From Trichuris trichiura (Eukaryota > Nematoda > Enoplea > Trichinellida > Trichuridae): a stretch of DNA of 64,000 nucleotides. Shown here one piece after another: positions 42,446 through 51,812 of the stretch. How positions within the stretch are numbered: position 1 is the stretch's first letter; each line of letters starts with the position of its first letter. The stretch lies in NCBI GenBank assembly GCA_037903355.1, contig JBAJFE010000060.1:1364001-1428000 (forward strand), read 5' to 3'. The translations under genes and the position numbers were made by a program. The notes under the pieces are model-generated. The model worked only from the letters and a program-made list of their open reading frames with translations. It had not been told where the DNA came from and searched no databases.

Positions 42446-42473
42446 CTGAAGACGGGTCGCGGCAGACCCGAAA
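42446..42473 (+). ncRNA. Hammerhead-ribozyme-like motif 4 (PLE-2 right end)
   Basis: On the plus strand: CTGAAGA, hairpin CGGGTC...GACCCG, AAAG. It is the same core as motif 3 in the opposite orientation and is followed by the arm sequence and the start of the ORF. The left partner arm is missing here. Confidence 0.55.
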
Positions 42474-42725
42474 GCTTCGGAAGGAAGAAAAAATCTTTTT
42501 ATTTTACTTCTCAACGGGAGAGAATCCGTAATAAAGATGTTTTCAATATGAAAATACACGCTCCCGTACAAAAGCATCATGTTTTCGTATATTTTTTTTT
42601 TTGAGCAAAAGTCATTCATGGAACTTTGCAAGAATGAAAAGCAACACATCGTAATGTACATTTCTATCAGTGAGATACGGTAACACTAATTTATTGAAGA
42701 TTGGATGTAGTAATAAGGAAAAAAA

Positions 42726-43683
42726 ATGCAGGCTTTGATTGCTCTGAGGCGTATATCAATGTCCGCAAGTGTTGCTCGTAAGTTTTCATTTTACATCTTA
42801 TGCTTTATATTTTTTAAAAAGCGACTTAGGCACTCTTAGAAAAGAGAGGAGAAATACTAGCCAGATGCTGCTTGGCCCAGTTTTTTTCTTCGCGTGGGAT
42901 AGACGATTTCTAAAATTGAATTATTTTCTTTTATTATTTTTTTATGTCTCGTAAATTCGATGCACTTTTTTGCCGATTGTTATTCGTTCGTCAGTGGTCT
43001 GCTTATGTTTAGGTGGTAGAGACTGGATCATCGAAGGTTGGTGGATTCGTGATCACAAGCCCGATCCATGGCCTGAAACGCCGGAGGAACGAAAAGCTGC
43101 GGCCCTCAAGTACGGTTTGCGCGAAGAAGATTACGTATCCATGCCACGGGATGCGCACGTTGGAAATTATCCTGACTTGGGCTTATTGAATTACGACTTG
43201 AAGGATCCGTATGAAGATTGGTCGTACGACGGTATGCGTCGAAATTTCAACGAACCAGTAATCCTAATCGACTAAGTGAACTATGATTTGTTGACCTATG
43301 CTTATTTGCAGATGCCGTATATGTTCAACATGATACATGCGGATCGCTACACGTTTACAGGTCTTGAGTACATGAGTCCGTAAGGCATTGTTTGCTTCTG
43401 CTTTTCACCTATGTGTAAATGAGTCTTTAAGGCGCCAAGCTTTTAGAAATATACTGGTAATGTTTGGTGGTTTCTTAGGTCTTATATGGCTTTCCAAACA
43501 ACTGATTCCAACCAATGAAGTTCCGGTGGCAAGTTATCTTTGACTGCGTTGCATACAGTCTATTTATTGAAATTGCAGAAGCCGAAGCAATATGCGTACG
43601 ACTACGAGTTGGCTTGGCCTTTCAAAGATCCGAAGAACTTCCCATTAGTTCATTACACTTTCGAACCTGCAGATAGCGATTAA
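42726..43683 (+). CDS. ndufb8: NADH dehydrogenase beta subcomplex subunit 8 (complex I)
   Basis: Accessory, inner-membrane subunit of mitochondrial complex I. Five exons: 42726-42777, 43013-43257, 43312-43379, 43447-43525 and 43579-43683; phases agree, 182 aa. The N-terminus MQALIALRRISMSASVAR is a mitochondrial presequence. The matrix part has PETPEERKAAALKYGLREED and GNYPDLG, DPYEDWSYDGMRRNFNEPMP, matching the KYNM..EDY, DYP and DPW..WD blocks of NDUFB8. One membrane helix follows (ILVMFGGFLGLIWL). The tail has PKQYAYDYELAWPF and VHYTFEP, like GPKQYPY...VVHYEI. AATAAA at 43712 follows the stop. The start codon lies about 135 bp from the end of PLE-2, so the promoter is short or partly inside the retroelement. 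Confidence 0.92.
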
Positions 43684-43711
43684 ACACAAGAAGTTGTGCC
43701 ATTCGTAGAAC

Positions 43712-43717
43712 AATAAA
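43712..43717 (+). terminator. Poly(A) signal of NDUFB8
   Basis: AATAAA lies 28 bp after the TAA stop at 43681-43683, the expected distance for a nematode 3' UTR. Confidence 0.65.
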
Positions 43718-46491
43718 TTGTCTTATTTAAGGATATAGCTGCACTTTATTCTTAAAAACTCGTCTGCTCTGTAATCATTACCAAAATTTATTGCTTTAAA
43801 AAATATAAGTTTCGTTGAATAAGCCAGTTGTTAATCACTGCCATTTTCGATAATATTTTTCATGCCACCTTTCGATAACGTCGATGATTTCCTCGTAGAG
43901 TCTGTGCTAAGCATGTATAGATTCCTGCTAATCATTTTTCTTTTTGATTTGCAGGTTTCCAAAGGAAATATTGGGTTCCTTACTGTAGAAGAAAACTGAA
44001 CACGTCAGCAGCGCCGGTTTGTGAACTGAAGATCGCGAACTAAATTATTATCTTTCAGTTGATTTTCTAAAACTTTTTTCCAAGTCAGAATTATAAATCT
44101 TTTGTAGGAAGCGCCGTTTTCTAAACGTATAATTTTATAAAAAGCAATTCACTCTTTTTTAAAAACCCTCTTTGGTTACGAAGTGGTACAACCATAACGA
44201 TGTAATATAGAAGATATTTTAACTTTAGAGGTAGGTTCCCAAGGTTTTCTGAAGAAAAAGCCCTCCAGTTTTGGAAATAACGTCAGTAGCATTTGTAAGG
44301 GAATGAAAATAAAAATATAAAACCGAATAATGCGTAGTTGTAATAAATTATTAAAGCTACATAAGCTTGTAATAAAAATGACACGAAATTTAGGTAAAAT
44401 GTGAACAGGGTATGAAAGTAAAGAGGACAAATAATTGGCTTGCTATATCGACTTTCTCCTTTCGTTCTTCCGGCTTTTCAATCTGGCTTCGTCCATCGGC
44501 ATCCTAACACAGTGTAACAGCTTTATGGTCTTACTATTTCGCTCCGATTACGAGATATGATAAGTGCCAAAAGCGAAACAAGCAAAATGATTTTTTTTAG
44601 CAGATGAAAAAGGATGTTTTCCGTAAAGTTATGAGTTAAGTCAGAAGAGGTTAGTAATAGATATTGACTAAAGCTTTAGTAAAATAATGCATAACTATAA
44701 TTAGTGAAAAATTCGTTTATTTAGCGGACGTGACGGCAATGGTCAAGTGAAAATTTTAGATGCTTTCACTGTCATTATTGTTCGTGATGCGTTGATGATG
44801 GATCACGTAAGAGACGAAAGCATAATTTATTGTCACAATAGCTTTTTTCTGCAATGAGAGGACTGACCGTGATGCAGTTGACGAAGACTTATAAACGCTC
44901 ATTACGAAATCTGTAATACTTTTAAAATAAAAGAATGCTACTATTAACCTCAGTGGCATTTTCATACCGGAATGTCTATACAGTTCACTTTCATTACGGT
45001 TGTTAACCATTTGATTGAAAACCTGTAAGGTTTGCCTATTGATCAAGCTAGTTTTCAATTTAAGTTATGAGTGCTAATATATTTTTTATTAGCTTTTCCA
45101 CCACCATAACTTCCCCTCCGCGACACGTGTGCAAATGTTAGTGCCAGTTTCTGTTAGCCTTTTTCCATTTCCGCGAAGGTATGGTTGGTTGACGACTTAC
45201 TTCTTTTCATTGTTATTGAAAATCCAGTTTTAACGAGGCATATATGCTTGGCCGCTCTCTTTATAAGGACATTGCTTTAGTTTTTCCGCAGTACTAAGCA
45301 TGCATCCGGGTCCTATTATTTGCGCTATAGGTGAGATCTGAAAATTATTCCTCATTTTAGTGACTGCATAACAAAGCATTTCAGTGTTGGCCCTTTTTGG
45401 CAACTCAAACACTGTTCCATTGAGGGAAAATGAGTAAGGCGACTTTGAACCTTTTTTATTTCAGCTTATTGCAATGCTATATAGTTGTAATCTTTTTGGC
45501 GGCATTTCCTGAACACTCAAAATTCATTTAGTTTATTTTCATCTTTATTCGGTCTTATCAAGCTCTTATCATAAAAGCGTAAGGAAATTATTCACTCACT
45601 AACGCTACCAGGTCATTAATATCTTCTCTGCGATTAGTAAAAATTGCATTAACCCGCCGAGTAGAATTATCTGTACTGTACTAAATCGAATCTATTCTAC
45701 CGTCTCATTGTATTCGAGAATGGAATTCAGTATACATTTTTTTTAAGCCTATAGATTTTCTTGGCAACCTGAAAGTTCACGAGATCATTAAGATTACGAA
45801 TAATCTCTTAATCAGTTGCTCAGCCTTTAATGGCAGCGCCAGTCTCGACGTATTTTCTACAATTTCTTTTCCCATTGATTAAAGCAGGTTTTCCATTACT
45901 TAGCCACGAAGAACTATTAGTAAATATAAATTATTGTGAGTACGGCGAATTGCTGCGTTTGACTTAAGGATTCTCATGTACTTAAATTCGCGGCTTGTCC
46001 TCTTTCGTAAGAAGTGGCAAAGCTTTACGTAATCGTACGGAGAAAAGCTGCATTTTGATAGATTCTAAAAATATTCAAATTGCGCATAAACTGTTAGTGC
46101 AAAAAAGTCACTTCAAATGGGCAATGATCAAGTTTGCATTCTATATGGTCGATATTTTAGAAGAAGTAGAGCGTATTTATATTCCGCGGCCGCAATAACG
46201 GTTCCATAATGAATGAGCGCGCTTGTTTTGGAACGAAAGCTCAAATTTAACTTTTTTACGTTCTGGCACACCACGCTTTTATGAACACATCAAACAGTTG
46301 ACATTCGTTTCGCAAAATAATTGAGGCGGGAATGTCTTTCATTCTGTCAAATCAGTTAACCATCGCGCGGTGCTGTAACAGGCAGTGATTGGTTCGAATC
46401 CTGATTGATCTGTAACATCATAACTCAATAGTAGAAGAAGAACTAACGATTTCGCTATCGAAACTGAACGAAGCGCACTGGGCGAACACAT
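43718..46491. other. Intergenic, nothing recognised
   Basis: ORFs at 44756-45058 (-) and 45995-46198 (+) are short and show no family signature. A GGTTCGAATCC box at 46391-46401 resembles a tRNA B-box, but the surrounding sequence does not fold as a tRNA. Confidence 0.4.
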
Positions 46492-47189
46492 ATGTTTACA
46501 ATTGTTTTTATTGAACTGAGTTTTCGCATTTCTATCTGTTTGCTTATTTCGTTCTCTCTTTCCAAGTATGAGACCAATTTGTGCATGCGCAAAAGAACTG
46601 ATAGCATTGCACAGGCATTGGTGACACTTTGGAAAAGAGCCCATTTCGAAAAAGCAGCTAATTTTAATAACTATTCTTGCCATACGCTATGCTGTTTTTT
46701 TGTTTCAAGCATCAATGTGAGCTTTACTCGTACGAATGTGATTGAATAAATGCTATAATGTTGCTCTGTCGTATGTTCTTATTATTATTCTATTTTCACA
46801 GAGAAAGTGGTGCGAATAGGTCAAGAAAAATCACGCATCCAAGCCGAATTGATGCAGGCGCCTACAAAGCTATATACATAACAAGTAAGCATATAAAATA
46901 CTAAATTGCACGTTTGGAGATGGTTGCTTGTAAAACTGAAGATGTGACACCTTTCAGGCGGTTGTCCAACGGCTGTATGTGATGGCGACTGTGACTGCAG
47001 AACCGTAATGAGCAATGGTTGTCCACTGTATTTCTGCAACGGTAACAGGTGCGCGCTTTCATACGGAAGTAATTGTTCCGTTTAGAAAATTTTCTCCGCG
47101 AGCCATGTCAATCCAGCAGTGACTGCGCGAGTGCGGGAGTTTGCACAAACTCGATTTGCCAGTATGCGACTGAACCACGCAAGAAATAA
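46492..47189 (+). CDS. Small secreted cysteine-rich protein (unknown family)
   Basis: Four exons: 46492-46565, 46802-46884, 46958-47041 and 47086-47189. All junctions are GT-AG and in phase; introns 2-3 are 73 and 44 bp; the product is 114 aa. The first exon is a signal peptide (MFTIVFIELSFRISICLLIS, with more hydrophobic residues after it). A basic, Cys-free stretch follows (ANRSRKITHPSRIDAGAY). The C-terminal half has ten cysteines: GCPTAVCDGDCDCRT, GCPLYFC, then PCQSSSDCASAGVCTNSICQ. The second cluster recalls EB/WAP-like extracellular modules, but I would not assign either. The protein is likely extracellular; its function is unknown. The perfect phase match over three introns argues strongly that it is real. 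Alternative: a paralogous Cys-rich ORF may follow at 47584-47844. Confidence 0.72.
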
Positions 47190-47406
47190 TCGGAAACCAG
47201 ATTCAATTATCTATCGTTCACCTATTTTATCGCTTGATTTTTGAAAAGATTTCGGCAAAATAATGGCTATGCTTTACTGAAAATCGCTACATAGAAACTC
47301 GGCATTCAATTGGCAGCTTTTACAGGAACAATAAATGCATCAAAGGGATAAACTTTTACGAACCTTTTTGTCAGAAAGAAAAAAGGGCAACCAGAATTAC
47401 TATAAT

Positions 47407-47462
47407 ACAGTGAGATGCATAAAAATAACATTTTACAATGTTATTTTTATGCATCTCACTGT
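47407..47462. repeat. Perfect 26-bp hairpin (snap-back element)
   Basis: Arms 47407-47432 and 47437-47462 are exact complements around a 4-bp loop TTAC. The ends read ACAGTGAGATGC...GCATCTCACTGT. The CAGTG termini resemble Tc1/mariner inverted repeats, so it may be a minimal MITE. Confidence 0.9.
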
Positions 47463-48294
47463 TTAATAGACCTCCAATTGATGCTGTGCAATAGAATAAA
47501 ATGCATACAGGTGCTAATCTATTCAGCCGAGCCAGTTATACCCACAGTTCCTATATATTGACCAGTTTTCCCTGTTCCCTTGGGTGGTCAACTTATTGGG
47601 GTTCTACTGTACTTCAAACGCAACGTGCAACTGCCTCCATTCGTATAATAACCTTCATGCCTTGTTTTGTTACAGTAAAACCTTTTGCCAAGAAAATATA
47701 TGCAAGAAGGAAGTAGTACGAAGACTCAGGACCTATATAGTCCCGCCCTGTCGTGTAAATGGTAACCAGCAGAAGTTCGAACCTGATTTTCTTAGGCGCA
47801 CTGTACGTAAGATTGATTTAATGTCTTCAGCAGACAATTCCTGAAAATTCTGCACCGTTTTTTGGCAAACATCTTTTTTCACGACGTGCTGTCGTAACAA
47901 AGTTTAATAAAATTGTCCGAGTTTCTTCCAAAGCTTTTTGCTTACCATCCTAGCCTTTGTAAGCCTACTATCTCGGTTGAATTTCGCAACACTTTGCTTA
48001 ACAGTACTAGATTGAATTTCAGAATTTTGTTTAGGGGAGTCCTACTGCAGACAGCAAGCCAAAAGTGAACGTTTAAAAAAGAGCCTCCTACAAAGCAGAA
48101 CTTTCATGCAACATTGCCTCCCATGAGTCAATACGACGATAAATTCATTGCAACGAAGTATTCAAAGCCACAGCATCCTTCGATAGTCGGTTCCTTGCAT
48201 TAGTACTCCATAATGAGCATATACTCTTAGTTTTTACTGCGACCGACTGGTCCATCACCCTCTGGCGCAAATTAGCAGCCCACCGCTACGCCAA
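47463..48294. other. Gap with one Cys-rich ORF of doubtful status
   Basis: The plus-strand frame 47584-47844 has YCTSNATCNC, LFCYSKTFC and QENICKK, a Cys spacing that loosely recalls the preceding gene. It lacks a leader and clear splice sites. The rest is AT-rich and unrecognised. Confidence 0.25.
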
Positions 48295-50985
48295 TTAGCG
48301 GGAAACTGGTTTACCATCTTTGTAGCTAGGAAATAGCCCTGCCAAATCCGGAAATGGTTCAATAAGCGATGGGTAGTCTCGCAAGCTATCCTCTATTAAA
48401 ACCCCTATTTTATGCCCTGGGGGCACGTGGCCGAATCACATTCACTGGCCATTATTAACCAACTGTAGTCATACACAGCAAAACTTCGATTTATCTGGAG
48501 CGCTTGGAGAACCGAATTCCAAAAAAACGCTCTTTCTAGAAGCTGCTTACAGTACGTCAAGGAAAAGCAGGTTGCAGTATTTTAAAAGTAACGCCGCGGT
48601 CAACTCGTGCGCTTTTTAGACGTCCTTTAACTGCGCAACGCCAACACAATTGAATATACGCTTTTGTGGAACATGAAAACAACAGCCGAACGTAAATGTG
48701 CCGGCTCTTCTTCCTGGAGCCTACCCAAAACGAAATGGAAAACGGTGCGCGGCAAGTTGGTTTTCCACTTTTCTAGTTAGCAAATACACTGCTAAATTCG
48801 AAAAGGGTACAGCAAGCGCCGGCTACATTTGCTAGGTTTCGTCTATAAAATGCCATCATTTATGCCTGTGGGGCACAAAGCCCATTCACATTACCTACGC
48901 GTTATTAAGCATCCGTACATACACAGAGAAAAGCTCCGGCAATTTGGGACCGTTTCCAGCTGCGGTAAGCAGGAATTCTGAAAAATGCTCCTTTTCAAGC
49001 ATGCGCGCAGTACCTGAAAGAAAAGCATGTAGCAGTACATTCAAAATTACCCCGCGGTCATTTCCACTGCCCCCTACATGTCCATTCATTGCATAACGGC
49101 AAGCCAAGCGCGGATATGTTCCACCAAAGTAGGAAAACAACTACCAAGCGTAAATGCCTCTGTTTCTCTTCGCGAATGATTCACACAAAACGAAATAAAA
49201 AACGGAGCGCTAGAAAGCAGTTATATGTTTTTTCCGCTACCAAATGAGGCAGATACATGGGAAAACCTTCCAGAAAGCCATGAAGAGTCTCTCTAGCTCT
49301 CTTCCATTAAAGTCCGTATTTTAGGCCTAGGGGGCATACTGCGGACACACATTAACTGCGAATGATTAAGCATTTATAGTTGTACTGAGCAATACTCCGA
49401 TTTATCTGGAACTTCTGCAGCAGTGGGAGGCCGGAATTCTAGAAGAATAATTCGTTTTAAGTCTCCATACAGTACATGAAAGAAAAGCAGGTAGCAGTAT
49501 TTCAAACTTACGACGCGGTCATCTTCCGCGCTCTCGACACCTCTATCAGTCGCGCAACGGCTAGCCAAGTGAGGATATGCTGCTGCAGACTAGAAAAACA
49601 ACTGTCGAGCATAAATGAGATTGTTTTCCGAAGCGGACACTTCAACCAAAACGAAACGGAAAATGCAGCGCTGAGAGAAAGTTTTTCTATCACTCCAGCT
49701 ACTAAACAGAGCACATAAATGAAATAGGCCTACAGAAACCGATAGTAGTCTCCCTAGATCTCTTCCATTAAAGCCCGTCCCACAGGCCCTGGGGCATTTC
49801 CCAAATCACATTAACTGCATGTTATTAGGCATCTGTAGTTATACAGAGGGAAGCGTCGATTTATCTGGACCGCCTGAACCCGCTCGAAACCGAAATTCTA
49901 GAATTAAATACTCTTTTTAGAACCAGCGTACAGTAGCTAAAAGACCTGGAGGTAGCTGTACTTTCAAACATACGCAGCAGTCATCTCCAGCACCATCGAC
50001 ACGTCCATTAGCTGTGGAACGCCTAGACAAGCGAGGATATGTTACTGCCGAGCGAGCAGGTGCTTCTTTTACTTCCAGACGCTTCACCAAAAATGAAATG
50101 AAAAATGGGATGCTGGAGGCCGGTTTTCCATCTTTGTATCTTTAAAATAGCGCTGCTGAATAGGCAAACACTTCAGTTAGCGATGGATGCCCCGACTGGC
50201 GCAATCCTCTTAAAGTCCGTTCCTTTTGCCCTGCGGCTATTTCCCCGAATCACACAAATTGCGCATCATTAAGCATCTGCAGTTATACAGAGGAAAGTGT
50301 TGACTTATTTGGATCGTTTCGAGCTCCTGAAAGTGGGAACTCCAGAAAAAATGCTCTTTTTAACACCTTTGCACAGTACCTGAAAGAAAAGCAGGTAGTT
50401 GCATGTTCAAACATACGGCGCGGTAATCTCCTGCGCCTTCGACACGTCCTTTAGCAGGGCGCAACGGCTAGACAAGCGAGCATATGCTACTGCCGACCAT
50501 ACAAGTGCTTGTTTTACTTCCCGACGCTTCACCGATAACGAAATCGAAGATGGACCGCTCGAGGCTATCTTTCCCTCCTTTTTATCTCCCAAATTGAGCT
50601 GCTAAGTGGGCAAACACTTCAGTAACCGAAGGAGGCTCTGCCTAGCTCGATTCAATTGAAGTCTGTCCTTTACACCCTGGGGCATTTTACCAAATCACAT
50701 TAACATCGCATTATTAAGCACCTGAAGTTATACGGAAGAAAGTTCCGATTTATATAGATTGTTCAGAGCTCCAGGAAGCTGGAATTCCAGAAAAGATGCT
50801 CTTTTTAGAACGTCCACAGTAGCTGAAAGAAAAGCAGGTTACCATATGTTAAAACATACGCCGTCTCCTGCGTCTCTAACACGTCCATTAGCAGCGCAAC
50901 GCCTAGACCAGTCATTCCCAACGGGGGCCCTGGGGGAGTCCAAGGGGGTCCTGAATGCTAAGGGGGCCCTTGGGGGTCCCCAGTT

Positions 50986-51368
50986 GTGAAAATGAGAATA
51001 CCAGCCTGGATTTTGGATCCATATTCAAACGCTAACGAAGCAGAGACATTTTTGCAAGAAGAGCTGATTGAGTTGCAAGCCAATGAAGAACTGAAGCCTA
51101 AGTTTAAGAGTGGCTACAGTCATTTCTGGTTGCAGCATCAAATTGCGACACTTTACCCTGAATTATGGAAGATCGTTAAAAAGTTCCTCGTGCCGTTTCC
51201 TTCCTCTTATTTGGTTGAACGTGGGTTCAGTGCCGCTACAGATCTTTTGGTTAAAAAAGAAACAGGCTACAAATAGCGCAGCGTGGAGACTTAAGGTTGC
51301 TGCTAACGAATATTGAACCTGACGTGGAAAAATTGGTATTAGGGCACCAGCTTCAGCCACCACACTGA
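50986..51368 (+). pseudogene. hAT transposase C-terminal (dimerisation) fragment
   Basis: Open from about 50986: IPAWILDPYSNANE, YPELWKIVKKFLVPF, then SSYLVERGFSAATDLLVKK, the hATC dimerisation motif. It is closest in look to the ZBED5/SCAND3-like hAT group. A 1-base loss in the A-run near 51252-51257 shifts the frame; homology goes on in another frame (RNRLQIAQRGDLRLLL, IEPDVEKL) and ends in TGA at 51366-51368. The catalytic N-terminal part is absent. Confidence 0.85.
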
Positions 51369-51678
51369 TTTGCCAACATAGCCAACTTTTCCTACTTGTT
51401 AAAGTCAAATAGTAAACTTGAATGCAATAATACGGAGTTCGGAGAACCGACGTCCAGCATGATCAACGCATAATACTGTTGTTGTTAACAAGGCGACAAG
51501 TACAACAAAAAACAGACGTAGAATTTGACCGTGTGCGGTAAAAGCGCGTTGAAGTTTCTAACAAACCATTTTCATACACTGCGACTGAAGCGTTAAGTGC
51601 CAGTTAGTCACAAGAGAAAAAGAGCGGTTTACTCCCGTTGTAAATAAGAGAACGCAGCAGTACCCAAACGATTAGGGC

Positions 51679-51707
51679 TTTCACAACCCAACTGGATCCG
51701 TCGTCAG
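51679..51707 (-). ncRNA. Hammerhead-like motif 5 (degenerate)
   Basis: On the minus strand: CTGACGACGGATCC, then GAAA. Stem II no longer pairs fully. It is the inverted partner of motif 6. Confidence 0.3.
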
Positions 51708-51783
51708 CGATAGGACACAAGCCCTGGGCGAAAGGGAGCACTTATCTAGTTTCATCGTTAGCGACAGGCCTTGTACCCTGTTG

Positions 51784-51812
51784 CTGACGACGGAACCAGT
51801 TGAGTTCCGAAA
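51784..51812 (+). ncRNA. Hammerhead-ribozyme-like motif 6
   Basis: On the plus strand: CTGACGA, hairpin CGGAAC...GTTCCG, AAAG. Compared with motifs 1-4, stem II changes on both strands and stays paired. Confidence 0.5.

Larger units (their letters stand above)
39481..42590 (+). mobile_element. Penelope-like element PLE-2, near full length
   Basis: The left end is a hairpin: perfect 56-bp inverted arms at 39481-39536 and 39599-39654 enclose a hammerhead-like motif. The ORF follows (39653-42205). At the right end, 42441-42590 repeats the motif, one arm and the beginning of the ORF (ATGAAAATACACGCTCCCGT) in direct orientation. This is the terminal pseudo-LTR structure of Penelope elements. It ends about 135 bp before the NDUFB8 start codon, so it sits in the shared upstream region of AHCY and NDUFB8. 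Confidence 0.88.

Noticed and set aside
46391..46401. tRNA B-box-like GGTTCGAATCC
   Set aside because: The T-arm does not pair and there is no A-box or acceptor stem at the right distance; no cloverleaf can be drawn.
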